Part shown: positions 1-8,855 of the stretch, piece by piece
How positions within the stretch are numbered: position 1 is the stretch's first letter
Layout of the letters: each line of letters begins with the position of its first letter
Assembly (NCBI RefSeq): GCF_003044065.1
Contig: NZ_PZJJ01000014.1
Span: 1 to 64,000 of the forward strand
From: Alkalicoccus saliphilus
GTDB lineage: Bacteria; Bacillota; Bacilli; Bacillales; Salisediminibacteriaceae
DNA: 64,000 nucleotides
Direction: 5' to 3'
Position numbers and translations under genes: made by a program
Notes under the pieces: generated by a model
Told to the model about the DNA's origin: nothing
Database searches by the model: none
The model's input: the letters and a program-made list of their open reading frames with translations, nothing else

Positions 1-134
1 TGTCCCAAATGATCCTAAGACCATTATCTAGAAATATCTCGAGGTGTCCAAGAGGAAAGTATCCTTGAGAAGAAAGCAAGAGAAATTGATAAGTTCCAAA
101 GGGACTTAAACATACTATACGAGGAGGTATTAAT
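1..134 (+). other. Upstream segment with a possible gene remnant
   Basis: After a stop codon near position 18, one plus-strand frame stays open to and beyond the macro-domain start and reads as a Glu/Lys-rich helical peptide, with no start codon of its own. It may be the 3' remnant of a degraded gene or chance. The only clear signal is the ribosome site GAGGAGG at 121-127, which belongs to the next gene. Confidence 0.25.
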
Positions 135-668
135 ATGGTCTGGGAATACAAAGGGAAAAAGCTGGAAGTCGTGCAGGGGGACATTGCCTCTCAGCAGGAT
201 ATAGATGCTGTCGTAAACGCTGCGAATGCCCGTCTGGAAACGGGAGGGGGTGTCGCCGGAGCACTTCACCGGGCGGCAGGACCGGAACTAGCGGAAGCTG
301 GCAGAAAATATGCTCCGTTAGCCCCGGGGGAAGCGGTAATCACCCCGGCATTTAAGCTTCCCAATAACAAAGTGATTCACTGTCTCGGGCCAGTCTACGG
401 ACAGGATACCCCGGAAGACGAACTGTTGAAAAGCTGCTACGAAAAAACACTTCATTTAGGGGAAAAAGAAAAGCAGAAGAGCATTGCTTTTCCTGCGATT
501 TCCACGGGAGCCTTCGGTTATCCATTTGACAAGGCGCTTGACCTCGCTGTCGATACGGTTATCGAAGTTCTTCCGGACTTAGCACACGTAGATTTTGTCC
601 GTTTCGTGCTCTTCAGCAGTAAAGAAGCGGATGCTTACAGAAAAGCACTGGAGAAAAAACTCGTATAG
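135..668 (+). CDS. Macro domain protein (ADP-ribose binding or deacetylase)
   Basis: A 177-residue protein made of a single macro domain. The ligand-binding signature VNAANARLETGGGVAGALH lies near residues 27-46 and the phosphate-binding STGAFGYPFD loop near residue 120, as in YmdB/AF1521-type macro proteins. Family members hydrolyse O-acetyl-ADP-ribose or remove ADP-ribose from proteins and nucleic acids in the cytoplasm. GAGGAGG eight bases before the ATG fixes the start. The next gene begins about 50 bases downstream on the same strand, so the two may be cotranscribed. The exact substrate cannot be read from the sequence. Confidence 0.9.
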   Translation: MVWEYKGKKLEVVQGDIASQQDIDAVVNAANARLETGGGVAGALHRAAGPELAEAGRKYAPLAPGEAVITPAFKLPNNKVIHCLGPVYGQDTPEDELLKSCYEKTLHLGEKEKQKSIAFPAISTGAFGYPFDKALDLAVDTVIEVLPDLAHVDFVRFVLFSSKEADAYRKALEKKLV

Positions 669-719
669 AACATTAATTATTTGCTGGAGTTGGTTCTGGA
701 CTCTTTGAGGAGGAATTTT

Positions 720-1577
720 ATGACCTGGAAAGTAGAATTTGACTATGTTGATACGAATGGAATTACACTGCACACAGCTTCTGCCGGTCCGAAAAACGGA
801 CCGCTCGTTCTGCTGCTGCACGGATTTCCGGAGTTCTGGTACGGCTGGCATAAACAGATACAGCCGCTGGCGGAAGCCGGATACCGTGTCGTTGTGCCGG
901 ACCAGCGGGGATACAATCTGAGTGAGAAGCCGGAAGGAGCAGCGAACTATGCGATTGATATTCTCCGGGATGATGTTACGGGGCTGATCGATGCTCTTGG
1001 AAGAAAAACGGCTTATCTTGTGGGGCATGATTGGGGAGGAGCCGTTGCCTGGCATGTTTCGGTAACACGCCCGGAGTACGTGAAAAAGCTTGCCGCCGTC
1101 AATATTCCGTATCCCGGGGCGATGAGAAAAGCGATGATGCGATACCCGCAGCAGTGGCTGAAAAGCTCCTACATGCTTTTCTTTCAGATTCCTGAAGCTC
1201 CTGAAAAGGTATTTGAGCAGAACAAGTACGAATCGTTGAAACGGGCGCTGACAAACCCGTCTGTTCCCGGAACCTTTTCAGAAGGAGATCTGGAGCAGTA
1301 TGAAAAAGCCTGGTACCGGGAAGGAGCTCTTACAGGCATGCTCAACTGGTACCGCGCACTAAAGTATGCCCGGATCAAAGAAGAGAATGTTACCGTTCCG
1401 GTCCGGATGATCTGGGGGCTCGGTGATCAGTTTCTCAGCCCGAAAACTGCAGAAACAAGTCTGGAATTCTGTGACAACGCTGAGCTGATCTATGTCGGTG
1501 AGGCGACGCACTGGGTCGCCCACGAACAGCCGGATATTGTGAACCGGCTGATTAAGGAGTTTCTTGCTGAAAAGTAA
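720..1577 (+). CDS. Alpha/beta hydrolase, epoxide hydrolase-like
   Basis: A 285-residue alpha/beta hydrolase. The oxyanion motif HGFPEFWYGW is near residue 34, the nucleophile elbow GHDWGGA gives an aspartate nucleophile near residue 103, and the catalytic histidine is in THWVAHEQP near residue 264. An Asp nucleophile in GHDWGG is typical of soluble epoxide hydrolases and haloalkane dehalogenases; HGXP upstream favours epoxide hydrolase. A longer open frame starts at a TTG at 681, but GAGGAGG at 707-713 places the start at the ATG at 720. The substrate is unknown. Confidence 0.85.
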   Translation: MTWKVEFDYVDTNGITLHTASAGPKNGPLVLLLHGFPEFWYGWHKQIQPLAEAGYRVVVPDQRGYNLSEKPEGAANYAIDILRDDVTGLIDALGRKTAYLVGHDWGGAVAWHVSVTRPEYVKKLAAVNIPYPGAMRKAMMRYPQQWLKSSYMLFFQIPEAPEKVFEQNKYESLKRALTNPSVPGTFSEGDLEQYEKAWYREGALTGMLNWYRALKYARIKEENVTVPVRMIWGLGDQFLSPKTAETSLEFCDNAELIYVGEATHWVAHEQPDIVNRLIKEFLAEK

Positions 1578-1591
1578 CTGAAGTAAAGAAG

Positions 1592-1623
1592 AGGCTGTCT
1601 CAAAAGATTTATAGAGACAGCCT
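1592..1623 (+). terminator. Hairpin after the hydrolase gene
   Basis: A perfect 10-bp inverted repeat, AGGCTGTCTC (1592-1601) with GAGACAGCCT (1614-1623), lies 15 bases after the hydrolase stop codon. There is no long T run, so it may act as a transcript 3'-end stabiliser with the stronger hairpin downstream. Confidence 0.5.
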
Positions 1624-1668
1624 GAAAAGCGTCCCGGAAGGCGAAAGCAGGACATCGTCTATCTATAC
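1621..1668 (-). repeat. Remnant of the intergenic palindromic repeat
   Basis: The stretch GAAAAGCGTCCCGGAAGGCG followed by AAAGCAGG resembles the end of the copy at 9395-9525 (GGGAAAGCGTTCTGCGGAGG then CGAAAGCAGG). Both are followed by a similar sequence ending in CTTTAT..ACAGCCTG. It looks like a decayed partial copy. Confidence 0.4.
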
Positions 1669-1697
1669 ACGCATAAACCCTTTATCAACAGCCTGTA

Positions 1698-1738
1698 AAG
1701 AAGATTTCCTTGTATACGTGGGAAATCTTCTTCTTTTT
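1698..1738 (+). terminator. Rho-independent terminator
   Basis: A 12-bp perfect stem, AAGAAGATTTCC (1698-1709) with GGAAATCTTCTT (1721-1732), is followed by CTTTTTAA. It ends the macro-domain/hydrolase transcript. Confidence 0.8.
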
Positions 1739-1830
1739 AATACAAGAAGAAAATAACTAAATTCATTCTTTCTTCAAATTTTCCTGATTTAATGGACTGA
1801 AGATCATTTTATAGAGGGAGCATGGTAATA

Positions 1831-3153
1831 ATGAAAAAACAAACGTATGGAATCAGTGTCCTTTTAGCATCCGGACTGCTTTTAGCAGCCTGCAGCGGAG
1901 AGGAAGAAAATGCTGCACAGAATAATGAGGGCACGGGCAGCGGCGAAGAAGAGAATATGGATGACATGAATGAAGAAGAGAATATGAACATGGAAGAAGA
2001 AATGAATGAAAATGATGAAGAAATGAATATGGAGGGCAGCCGCAGTGAATTTGAAGAGAATTTCGCTGAACTGCCGGAATCCTTTAATGAAGGGGCAGAA
2101 GAAGGACTGCAGACGATGAACACAAAAAATGTGACGCGTCTGGAAGGAGACAATCCCGAACATTTCTCTATCACTGCTTCGCAGACTATCTGGCCGGCGA
2201 CTCATGAACATAACCAGCCGGGAGCAGTCATTCTGGCGGATCCTGCAGAGTGGGAAAAAGCGCTGGCAGCACTTTCTCTCGTACATCATCCGAATGACGG
2301 ACCGCTTCTGCTGCTGGAAGAGGGCCTGTCAGAAGAAATACTGGCGGAGATTGAGCGCCTTTCTCCAAAAGGTAATGAAGAAGGAGTAGAAATTCTTGCG
2401 GCTCTGGAGCTTTCTGATGAGGACAGAGAGCAGCTGGAAGAGTATGAGGTAGATGAAATCACGGAAGACGAACCGGCAGCTTTTGCGAAAGAAGTAGAGG
2501 ACCGTTTTGCAGAAACCATCGGTGAACGGCCGGAAAACGTCCTTATCGGTACGATGAATGAAGAACACAAAATCGCTTCCATTACGGCAGGGAGCTGGAT
2601 TTCCCATATGAACGAATCTATTTTATATGTGGAGGACGAAGTGCCGGAGCCGACGCGTGAAGCTTTAGAGGAACGGGAAGGCAGTGCCAACATTTATGTC
2701 ATGGGGGGAGAATCAGCGGTTTCTGAAGAAGTAGTGGAAGAACTCCGGGAATACGGCGACGTGGAAAGAATCGGCGGGGACGGACCAGTCGATCACTCTA
2801 TTGATTTTGCTGCCTACGAGGATGACCATTTCGGATGGGGAATTGATGAACCAGGTCACGGTCTCGTATTCGCTTCTCCGGAGGAACCGGAACTTGCGCT
2901 CGCAGGGGCACCGCTGGCCCATCTTGGGAAGCACGCTCCGATGATCTGGGTGGAAAATGACGAGCTGGAAGAAGCGCATGTTGAATATCTTGCCCGTCTG
3001 AAACCTTCATTTGAAGAAAATCCGATGGAAGGCCCCTACAACCATGGGTATATTCTTGGAGGAGAAGAAATTATTTCTTTCCAGACCCAGGGTGTCATCG
3101 ATGATAAAATGGAAATACAGCCGCTGGACGGCGGAGGGCATGACGAACATTAA
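1831..3153 (+). CDS. Acidic lipoprotein with CWB2-like (cell wall-binding repeat 2) modules
   Basis: A 440-residue predicted lipoprotein with a type II signal peptide and lipobox LLAAC near residue 20. A Met/Glu/Asn-rich acidic linker runs to about residue 75. The body contains segments resembling PF04122 repeats: IYVMGGESAVSEEVVEEL is close to the family hallmark ILGG.xAVS, and GYILGGEEIIS recurs near the C terminus. The ATG at 1822 is only two bases from the GGGAG ribosome site, so the start is placed at 1831. A two-component system follows after about 75 bases. Function is inferred only as an envelope-associated protein, perhaps sensed or controlled by that system. Confidence 0.65.
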   Translation: MKKQTYGISVLLASGLLLAACSGEEENAAQNNEGTGSGEEENMDDMNEEENMNMEEEMNENDEEMNMEGSRSEFEENFAELPESFNEGAEEGLQTMNTKNVTRLEGDNPEHFSITASQTIWPATHEHNQPGAVILADPAEWEKALAALSLVHHPNDGPLLLLEEGLSEEILAEIERLSPKGNEEGVEILAALELSDEDREQLEEYEVDEITEDEPAAFAKEVEDRFAETIGERPENVLIGTMNEEHKIASITAGSWISHMNESILYVEDEVPEPTREALEEREGSANIYVMGGESAVSEEVVEELREYGDVERIGGDGPVDHSIDFAAYEDDHFGWGIDEPGHGLVFASPEEPELALAGAPLAHLGKHAPMIWVENDELEEAHVEYLARLKPSFEENPMEGPYNHGYILGGEEIISFQTQGVIDDKMEIQPLDGGGHDEH

Positions 3154-3227
3154 TATTTTCCAGACATCATATTGCTGCTACCTCTGATCTTTTTCCGGGC
3201 AGCAGGCCAAAAAGAAAGGAGGAAAAT

Positions 3228-3929
3228 ATGAGCAGGCATATCCTCGCTATAGATGATGAAGCACAGATGCTGGATTTGATCACTGCCTGTTTGAATAGTA
3301 CCGACTTCCAGGTTACTGGAATAAGCGATCCAGCTAAAGCGTCAGGCATGATCCGGCAGAAAACATACGATCTCGTGCTTCTGGATATCATGATGCCGAA
3401 AAAAAGCGGATGGGAGCTTCTTGAAGAAATTCGCCGGCTGCCGGATTCACCCCCGGTTATTATGCTGACAGCTTTGGGGGAAACAAACCAAGTTGTAAGG
3501 GGGCTGCATGAAGGGGCGGATGATTATATTACAAAGCCCTTTGAACCGTCTGAACTGGCGGCCCGTATGGATGCTGTACTAAGACGGGGGAGCATGAAGC
3601 GTGAAAAAATGACTGCGTATGAAGCCAACGGAGTGGAAGTGGATACTGCCTCCCGCACGGTGAAGGCAGACGGCAGAGAGGTGGTACTGACGAAAAAAGA
3701 GTTTGATCTTCTTGCCTGTCTTATTCGTTCCCCGGGGCAGGTATTTACAAGAGATCAGCTGCTGGATGCAGCCGCTGCAGCGGGAGAAGAGAGGTTGGAC
3801 CGGAGTATCGATGCGCATATTAAAAATATCCGTGAAAAAATGAAGGCAGTCGCTCCGGAGAAAACAGTTATTGAGACGATATGGGGAGTCGGTTACCGTC
3901 TTCCGGAAAAAGAGGAATCTTCTGCATGA
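3228..3929 (+). CDS. OmpR-family response regulator
   Basis: A 233-residue two-domain regulator. The receiver domain has the acidic pocket IDDE (residues 8-11), phospho-acceptor Asp53 in LLDIMMP and the conserved Lys in ITKPFEP near residue 104. The C-terminal winged helix contains KEFDLLACL and the terminal motif VWGVGYR-like IWGVGYRLP. AAAGGAGG precedes the ATG. Its last four bases overlap the kinase start (ATGA), so the two are translationally coupled. Targets are unknown; the preceding lipoprotein gene and the two minus-strand envelope genes downstream are the obvious candidates. Confidence 0.93.
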   Translation: MSRHILAIDDEAQMLDLITACLNSTDFQVTGISDPAKASGMIRQKTYDLVLLDIMMPKKSGWELLEEIRRLPDSPPVIMLTALGETNQVVRGLHEGADDYITKPFEPSELAARMDAVLRRGSMKREKMTAYEANGVEVDTASRTVKADGREVVLTKKEFDLLACLIRSPGQVFTRDQLLDAAAAAGEERLDRSIDAHIKNIREKMKAVAPEKTVIETIWGVGYRLPEKEESSA

Positions 3930-5332
3930 GGCTGTCAATCAAATCAGGACTGCTCGTACTGGGTGGATTTATCCTGCTGATTTTGACGATGAGTCTGGCT
4001 TTTTACTATATATCTGAATCCTTTTACCGGGAGCAGCTGCTGGATGATATTGAAAAACGTCTTGAAGCGCACCGTATCGTACTGGAAGACAACTTCCATG
4101 AAGAAGCAGTAGAGCATGTGCGTATTATGGAAGAAAGGCAGGACGAGGTGAACTATCTGCTTCTGGAGCCGGATGGCACCGTCATTAATCAAACTTCCGA
4201 AATTCCTGCAGCAGCCCGTGAGGCGTATGTAAGCTGGCTGTCGGACGAGTTACCGGTGGAAGAAGGGTTCACTTCATTTGCCGAAGAGTCCCATCATAGT
4301 ATTCCACATGTTTACGCGGTGGAGCCGATAATGGTAAATGGAGAACCTGCCGCTTATTTATTTGTCGATGAGGCCACGAGCCGTTTCGAAGCAACTCAGA
4401 ATAATCTTGTTCTGCTAACGATAGGCATGGCAGCAGTAAGTATTCTTCTGGCAGGTCTGCTGGCTGTTTTCGTTTCCTATTTCATGACACGTCCGCTGAC
4501 GAGACTTACACAAGCGGCAGAAAAAGTAGCGGATGGCAATTTTGAAATGGATGTCAACAGCAGCCGAAAAGACGAGGTAGGAGAGCTCAGCCGGGGGTTA
4601 CAGACAATGACAGAAAAACTGAAAGACTATCAGCAGTCCCGGCGCATGCTTTTATCCAATGTTTCTCATGACCTGCGTACACCGCTCACCTATGTTAAGG
4701 CCTACGCTGCTCTTCTGAAAGATAACCCACGGACACCGCCGGATGAACTTATAAAACAGGCTGGAGTCATTTACAGAGAATCACTGCGTATGGAGCGGCT
4801 CGTGGAAGATTTATTTCAGCTTACGAAAATGGATGAAGGAAAGCTTCAGCTGGAACTTCATGAAGAAAAAATCAGCGCTCTTCTAAAAGCACTTGTTCCT
4901 TCCTACGAGATGATGGCCCGGGAGGAAAACTGCCGGCTTGAATCTGTCGTTCCAAACTCTGAAGCAACGCTGATGCTGGATGGGGAAAGATTCGGCCAGG
5001 CCTTGACCAACATTGTTCGAAATGCTTTCCGCCACACGCCGGATGGAACGAGCGTGATTCTGAAAATGAAAGAAACAGAAGAAGAAATACAGGTGCTGGT
5101 AGCTGATGAGGGTCCTGGGATTCCGGAAAAGGACATCAGCCTCATATGGGAAAGATTCTACCGTTCTGATACTTCGCGCACGTCAAAAACCGGGGGAAGC
5201 GGTCTCGGACTGCCGATTGCCAGGCAGATTATCGAAGCCCACGGGGGAAAAGTTCAAGCCCGGAACAGAAGCCGGGGAGCGGAGTTTGTGTTTATTTTTC
5301 CGAAAGTACAGGCTCAAAAGACATACAGGTAA
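3926..5332 (+). CDS. Sensor histidine kinase
   Basis: A 468-residue membrane kinase. One transmembrane helix at residues 8-28, an extracytoplasmic sensor of about 130 residues and a second helix near 162-186 are followed by HAMP, a HisKA box with His248 in NVSHDLRTPLTY, and the ATPase with N box NIVRNAFRHT, G1 DEGPGIP and G2 GGSGLGLPIA. It starts at the ATG overlapping the regulator stop codon. The open frame extends upstream to 3881, but that part overlaps the regulator and has no ribosome site. It phosphorylates the adjacent OmpR-type regulator; its signal is not evident. Confidence 0.93.
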   Translation: MRLSIKSGLLVLGGFILLILTMSLAFYYISESFYREQLLDDIEKRLEAHRIVLEDNFHEEAVEHVRIMEERQDEVNYLLLEPDGTVINQTSEIPAAAREAYVSWLSDELPVEEGFTSFAEESHHSIPHVYAVEPIMVNGEPAAYLFVDEATSRFEATQNNLVLLTIGMAAVSILLAGLLAVFVSYFMTRPLTRLTQAAEKVADGNFEMDVNSSRKDEVGELSRGLQTMTEKLKDYQQSRRMLLSNVSHDLRTPLTYVKAYAALLKDNPRTPPDELIKQAGVIYRESLRMERLVEDLFQLTKMDEGKLQLELHEEKISALLKALVPSYEMMAREENCRLESVVPNSEATLMLDGERFGQALTNIVRNAFRHTPDGTSVILKMKETEEEIQVLVADEGPGIPEKDISLIWERFYRSDTSRTSKTGGSGLGLPIARQIIEAHGGKVQARNRSRGAEFVFIFPKVQAQKTYR

Positions 5333-5370
5333 AAAGAAGCTGTGCCGAAAATAAGACTTAATCAACACAA

Positions 5371-5403
5371 TGAAGCCTGTCAGGAACTGCCTGACAGGCT
5401 TCA
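5371..5403. terminator. Bidirectional terminator between convergent genes
   Basis: A perfect 14-bp stem, TGAAGCCTGTCAGG with CCTGACAGGCTTCA, and a 5-base loop sit between the kinase gene and the minus-strand lipoprotein gene, so it can end both transcripts. Confidence 0.75.
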
Positions 5404-5431
5404 TTGATGTATATCCCAAGTGCTGTTCTTT

Positions 5432-6343
5432 TTAAGTTTCCTGTACAGGCTCTCCTTTATCAATCCACACTTCCCAGTTTTCTCCCCCATCGAACGATAC
5501 ATAAAACGAGTCTTCAGAGCCCCCTGCAGCAAAAATACGACCGTTAATATCGAGGCTGATGACCGGCTCCTCCGGCAGTGCGATATCGTAAGGTTCCGTA
5601 GTTTCTCCAAGGTCCTCTGTATAGAACCATCCTTCTTCTTCCCCGGCACTGTAAATCAAGTGCCCGTCCTGGTACGGGGCGGAACTGAGCACCGTTGTCC
5701 CTTCTTTCATCGTTTCCCATGTCGCCCCGCCATCGGAAGATCGGGCCGTACCATACGGAGAAGCGGCCGAAAGCAGGTTTTCATCATCCGGATGAACCAT
5801 TATTTCCAGAAGGTCGATATCCTCAAAAGCTTCATCGTTGACAGTGTCCCACTTCATGCCTCCGTCTTCTGATCGGTAAAGAGTGCTGTTATAGGAATCG
5901 AATCCGTACAGCACAGACTGATCAGATGGAGCGGGCTCGATCTGGTGGAAATCCACTTCCTGATAAAGCACTTCAGCATTCCAGGTTTTTCCCTGGTCAT
6001 CACTGTGCATGACTCCGAGCGGATCGTCCAGTCCTGATGAATGATCCGGATGGCCGCTGCTCAAAAACGTACCATCTTCAAGGACTGTAAAGCCCATGAA
6101 ATCATGCCGTTCTTCGGGGCTGCTCTGCCACTTCATCTCTTGTTTGTCCAGATCTACGTGGAGCAGTCCATAGTGGGTACCGATATAAGGGTCGCCGCTT
6201 CCGGAAGTATCAAAAGCGACATCATGCATATGCATGATCTCTTCTGCCGTTTCTCTCGTATCTTCTGCACTTTCTGATGTTCCACACCCCGCTGTGAGAA
6301 GGGCTGTCCCTGTAAATACAATGAAATTTTTCCAATAAGCCAA
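5432..6343 (-). CDS. Sialidase-like beta-propeller lipoprotein (F510_1955-type)
   Basis: A 303-residue predicted lipoprotein with lipobox LLTAGC near residue 20. The mature part has repeated Asp-box (BNR) motifs such as SEDGGMKWD, SSDGGATWE and SFDGGENWE, which mark a sialidase-type beta-propeller. The opening MHDVAFDTSGSGDPYIGTHY resembles the family NCBI names F510_1955 glycosylhydrolase. No glycosidase catalytic triad is evident, so the fold is more secure than any enzymatic role. It precedes a SHOCT protein in the same direction and faces the two-component system across a shared terminator. Confidence 0.75.
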   Translation of the reverse strand: MAYWKNFIVFTGTALLTAGCGTSESAEDTRETAEEIMHMHDVAFDTSGSGDPYIGTHYGLLHVDLDKQEMKWQSSPEERHDFMGFTVLEDGTFLSSGHPDHSSGLDDPLGVMHSDDQGKTWNAEVLYQEVDFHQIEPAPSDQSVLYGFDSYNSTLYRSEDGGMKWDTVNDEAFEDIDLLEIMVHPDDENLLSAASPYGTARSSDGGATWETMKEGTTVLSSAPYQDGHLIYSAGEEEGWFYTEDLGETTEPYDIALPEEPVISLDINGRIFAAGGSEDSFYVSFDGGENWEVWIDKGEPVQET

Positions 6344-6365
6344 AGAGCTGTCTTCCTTTCTATAT

Positions 6366-6617
6366 TTAATCTTCTTTTAATTTTTTCCTGCGCTGATCAT
6401 ATTCTTCTTCTGTAATTTCCCCGCGGGCATACCGCTCCTTTAAAATGCTCATGCTGCTGTCCTTATCACTGCCGGTATTGGAACTGCTGCCGGAAAGTTT
6501 CATAAAAATAAAGACCAGAACTACAATCAAAACGACTAAAAGAATCATCCAGAGAATCCCTGAAAAAAGCATGCTTCCTCCCCAGAAATTATCATGCATC
6601 CTGTTAAATTCGAACAT
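6366..6617 (-). CDS. Small SHOCT-domain membrane protein
   Basis: An 83-residue protein with one hydrophobic helix (about residues 17-41) and a C-terminal SHOCT motif, LKERYARGEITEEEYDQRRK. SHOCT modules are short oligomerisation or tethering tails. It lies immediately upstream of the propeller lipoprotein in the same direction with a 22-base gap, so the two are likely an operon. The function is unknown. Confidence 0.8.
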   Translation of the reverse strand: MFEFNRMHDNFWGGSMLFSGILWMILLVVLIVVLVFIFMKLSGSSSNTGSDKDSSMSILKERYARGEITEEEYDQRRKKLKED

Positions 6618-6836
6618 TATATATGCCTCCTCTCCACAAGGACATAACCTTCTATGATAAATTATAGAACATGAATATGAAGAAAGTATGAAAATTCCAG
6701 ATTGCAGGAAAAATTACAGCTGTTCTCGTTTACGGAATGAATTTGTTTTTTGAAAAAATCTTTTGATTAAAACTACTCATAACAGGGGTAATAGTAGAGG
6801 AGAAGGAATTTTCCTACAAATAGAGGAGGTTTTTTG

Positions 6837-8288
6837 ATGGCTAAAACACCAATCACCGTCGCTTACGGGGACGGTATCGGACCAGAAATTATGGAAGCGG
6901 TATTAAAAATTCTCGACCGGGCAGATGCCCAGGTCGAGCCGGAGTATATCGACATTGGAAAGGATGCTTATCTGGAAGGCTGGACGACAGGGATTCCGGA
7001 TAAAGCATGGGAATCTCTGCAGCGGACGAAAGTATTTTTGAAGGCGCCGATTACTACTCCACAGGGCGGCGGATATAAAAGTCTGAACGTGACCATTCGG
7101 ACATCTCTCGGCCTGTACGCCAACATCCGGCCCACGATTTCCTATTCGCCGTTTGTAAAAACGAAGCATCCGGAAATGGATCTCGTCGTCGTCCGGGAAA
7201 ACGAAGAGGATTTATATACGGGCATCGAGCATCAGCAGACACCGGAAGTGGTTCAGAGCCTGAAGCTGATTACCCGTCCGGGAACGGAGCGCATCGTCCG
7301 ACACGCCTTTGAATACGCACGTAAACATAACCGGAAAAAGGTAACGTGTATTACGAAAGACAACATTATGAAGCTTTCCGACGGCCTGTTCCATAAAGTG
7401 TTTGAAGAAATTGCCGAAGAATATCCGGATATGGAAACCGACCATTGGATCGTCGACATCGGTCTTGCGAAAATTGCGGATGCCCCGCAGGACTTCGACG
7501 TGGTAGTCATGCCGAATCTTTACGGAGATATAGGGTCGGACATCGCTGCCCAGATTTCCGGAAGTGTCGGACTCGGCGGTTCCGCCAACATCGGGGACGA
7601 ATACGCAATGTTTGAAGCCATTCACGGAAGTGCTCCTGACATCGCCGGAAAAGGCATTTCCAATCCGTCCGGGCTTCTGAACGGGGCGGTGCAGATGCTG
7701 CTTCATATCGATCAGCCGGAGGCAGCTTCCAAAATCCAGAATGCCTGGTTTAAAACGCTGGAGGACGGAATTTACACGGGCGATATAGCTAAAGGCGGTC
7801 CTTCCGTCGGTACAGAGGAGTTTGCCGACGCTGTGATTGAACGCCTCGGTCAGAAGCCGGAGCAGCTCATGTCCGCAAATTACGAAAAAACCGTGAAAGA
7901 AGAAAACCAGCATAAAGTATCCATTGCAGCCAAAGATAGAAAAGATGACTCGATTGAGCGGAAATTGGACGGTGTAGATGTCTTTCTTTTCAATAATGAA
8001 ATGCTCTCCGATGAACTCGGACAGAAGGTGGAAAAAACTGCCGGAGAGGATTTTGAACTGACAGTCATAACGAACCGCGGAGCGAACGCTTATCCGCCGG
8101 GATACACGGACATTTTTCAGACGGATCACTGGCGCTGCCGTTTTCTCCCGAAAGAAGAAAAAGCTATCAGCAATAAAGATATTCAGGAACTGCTTGCACG
8201 TATTACAGAAGCCGGTTTCGACTGGATACAAGTTGAAAATCTTTACAGCTTTAATGGAGAAAGAGGCTACTCGGAAGCGAAAAAATAA
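6837..8288 (+). CDS. icd: NADP-type isocitrate dehydrogenase, long C-terminal form
   Basis: A 483-residue member of the isocitrate/isopropylmalate dehydrogenase family. It has the N-terminal YGDGIGPEI, substrate-binding SLNVTIRTSLGLYANIRP (Arg residues near 84 and 94), the metal-binding MPNLYGDIGSDIAA motif and the nucleotide region AIHGSAPDIAGKGISNPSG. The extra C-terminal domain of about 140 residues, with little similarity to classical Icd, is the arrangement seen in the Thermus-like form. GAGGAGG at 6823-6829 supports the ATG at 6837 over the TTG at 6834. It is monocistronic with its own terminator. A homoisocitrate or other 3-isopropylmalate-like substrate is less likely. Confidence 0.8.
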   Translation: MAKTPITVAYGDGIGPEIMEAVLKILDRADAQVEPEYIDIGKDAYLEGWTTGIPDKAWESLQRTKVFLKAPITTPQGGGYKSLNVTIRTSLGLYANIRPTISYSPFVKTKHPEMDLVVVRENEEDLYTGIEHQQTPEVVQSLKLITRPGTERIVRHAFEYARKHNRKKVTCITKDNIMKLSDGLFHKVFEEIAEEYPDMETDHWIVDIGLAKIADAPQDFDVVVMPNLYGDIGSDIAAQISGSVGLGGSANIGDEYAMFEAIHGSAPDIAGKGISNPSGLLNGAVQMLLHIDQPEAASKIQNAWFKTLEDGIYTGDIAKGGPSVGTEEFADAVIERLGQKPEQLMSANYEKTVKEENQHKVSIAAKDRKDDSIERKLDGVDVFLFNNEMLSDELGQKVEKTAGEDFELTVITNRGANAYPPGYTDIFQTDHWRCRFLPKEEKAISNKDIQELLARITEAGFDWIQVENLYSFNGERGYSEAKK

Positions 8289-8321
8289 AGCAGCGGTTAA
8301 CTGTAAGTGAATAAAAGCAGA

Positions 8322-8354
8322 AAAGGTTCAGGGGTGTGTCCTGAACCTTTTTTC
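8322..8354 (+). terminator. Terminator of the isocitrate dehydrogenase gene
   Basis: An AAAGGTTCAGG / CCTGAACCTT stem with a 7-base loop is followed by a T-rich run. Confidence 0.85.
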
Positions 8355-8523
8355 TGTTCTATGGAATTTTTGAAGGTGAGGGTGATTCTGCCAACGCTTT
8401 CTGGAATTCTCCTATTAAGAATAATACTGTTACCAGTTATGGGAACTCCTGATTTTTTACTAAGGATGAACGAATTTCATAATACACATTAAAGCAGTCA
8501 AACGAGAATATTCAATAAGCTCT

Positions 8524-8646
8524 CAGTTTCAGACGTACGCTTTCCCGAGGGCTGGTCTTCAGCTGACTTTTGCGAGAACCCCCCTCACAAAAGTGGATCT
8601 TCAGACAACGCTGATCCTCCGGGAGTCGACGTCTTTCACTACGAGC
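8524..8646 (+). repeat. Intergenic palindromic repeat, copy A
   Basis: About 123 bp that can fold back on itself. The left arm ACGCTTTCCCGAGGGCT and the right arm CCTCCGGGAGTCGACGT are imperfect inverted copies, and an inner pair CTTTTGCGAG / CACAAAAG forms the tip. It closely matches copies at 34396-34512 and 39646-39771 in the same orientation. The rest of this 567-bp gene-free interval (8289-8855) shows nothing beyond the terminator. Confidence 0.8.
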
Positions 8647-8855
8647 TCACGGTTGATAGGAACGTTAAGATTAAAAATAAGAAAACAGTTAGATATTTGG
8701 AGGAAACACACTTGCGAAATTGAGTAGAGCTGTATTAAAAGAGTCCGTGTTAAAGCAATGTTGGTATTTATAGAAAAAACAAAAACTCCATACAGGGAAT
8801 GTTCATTCAGTTTTATTGGCTGATTCTCTTACCAGGTATGTTAGTGGAAGATAAT

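Noticed and set aside
7212-8231. Long minus-strand ORF opposite the isocitrate dehydrogenase gene
   Set aside because: Shadow of the real gene; no ribosome site and no recognisable protein.
8307-8492. 61-codon plus-strand ORF
   Set aside because: Begins inside the terminator of the previous gene and has no ribosome site.
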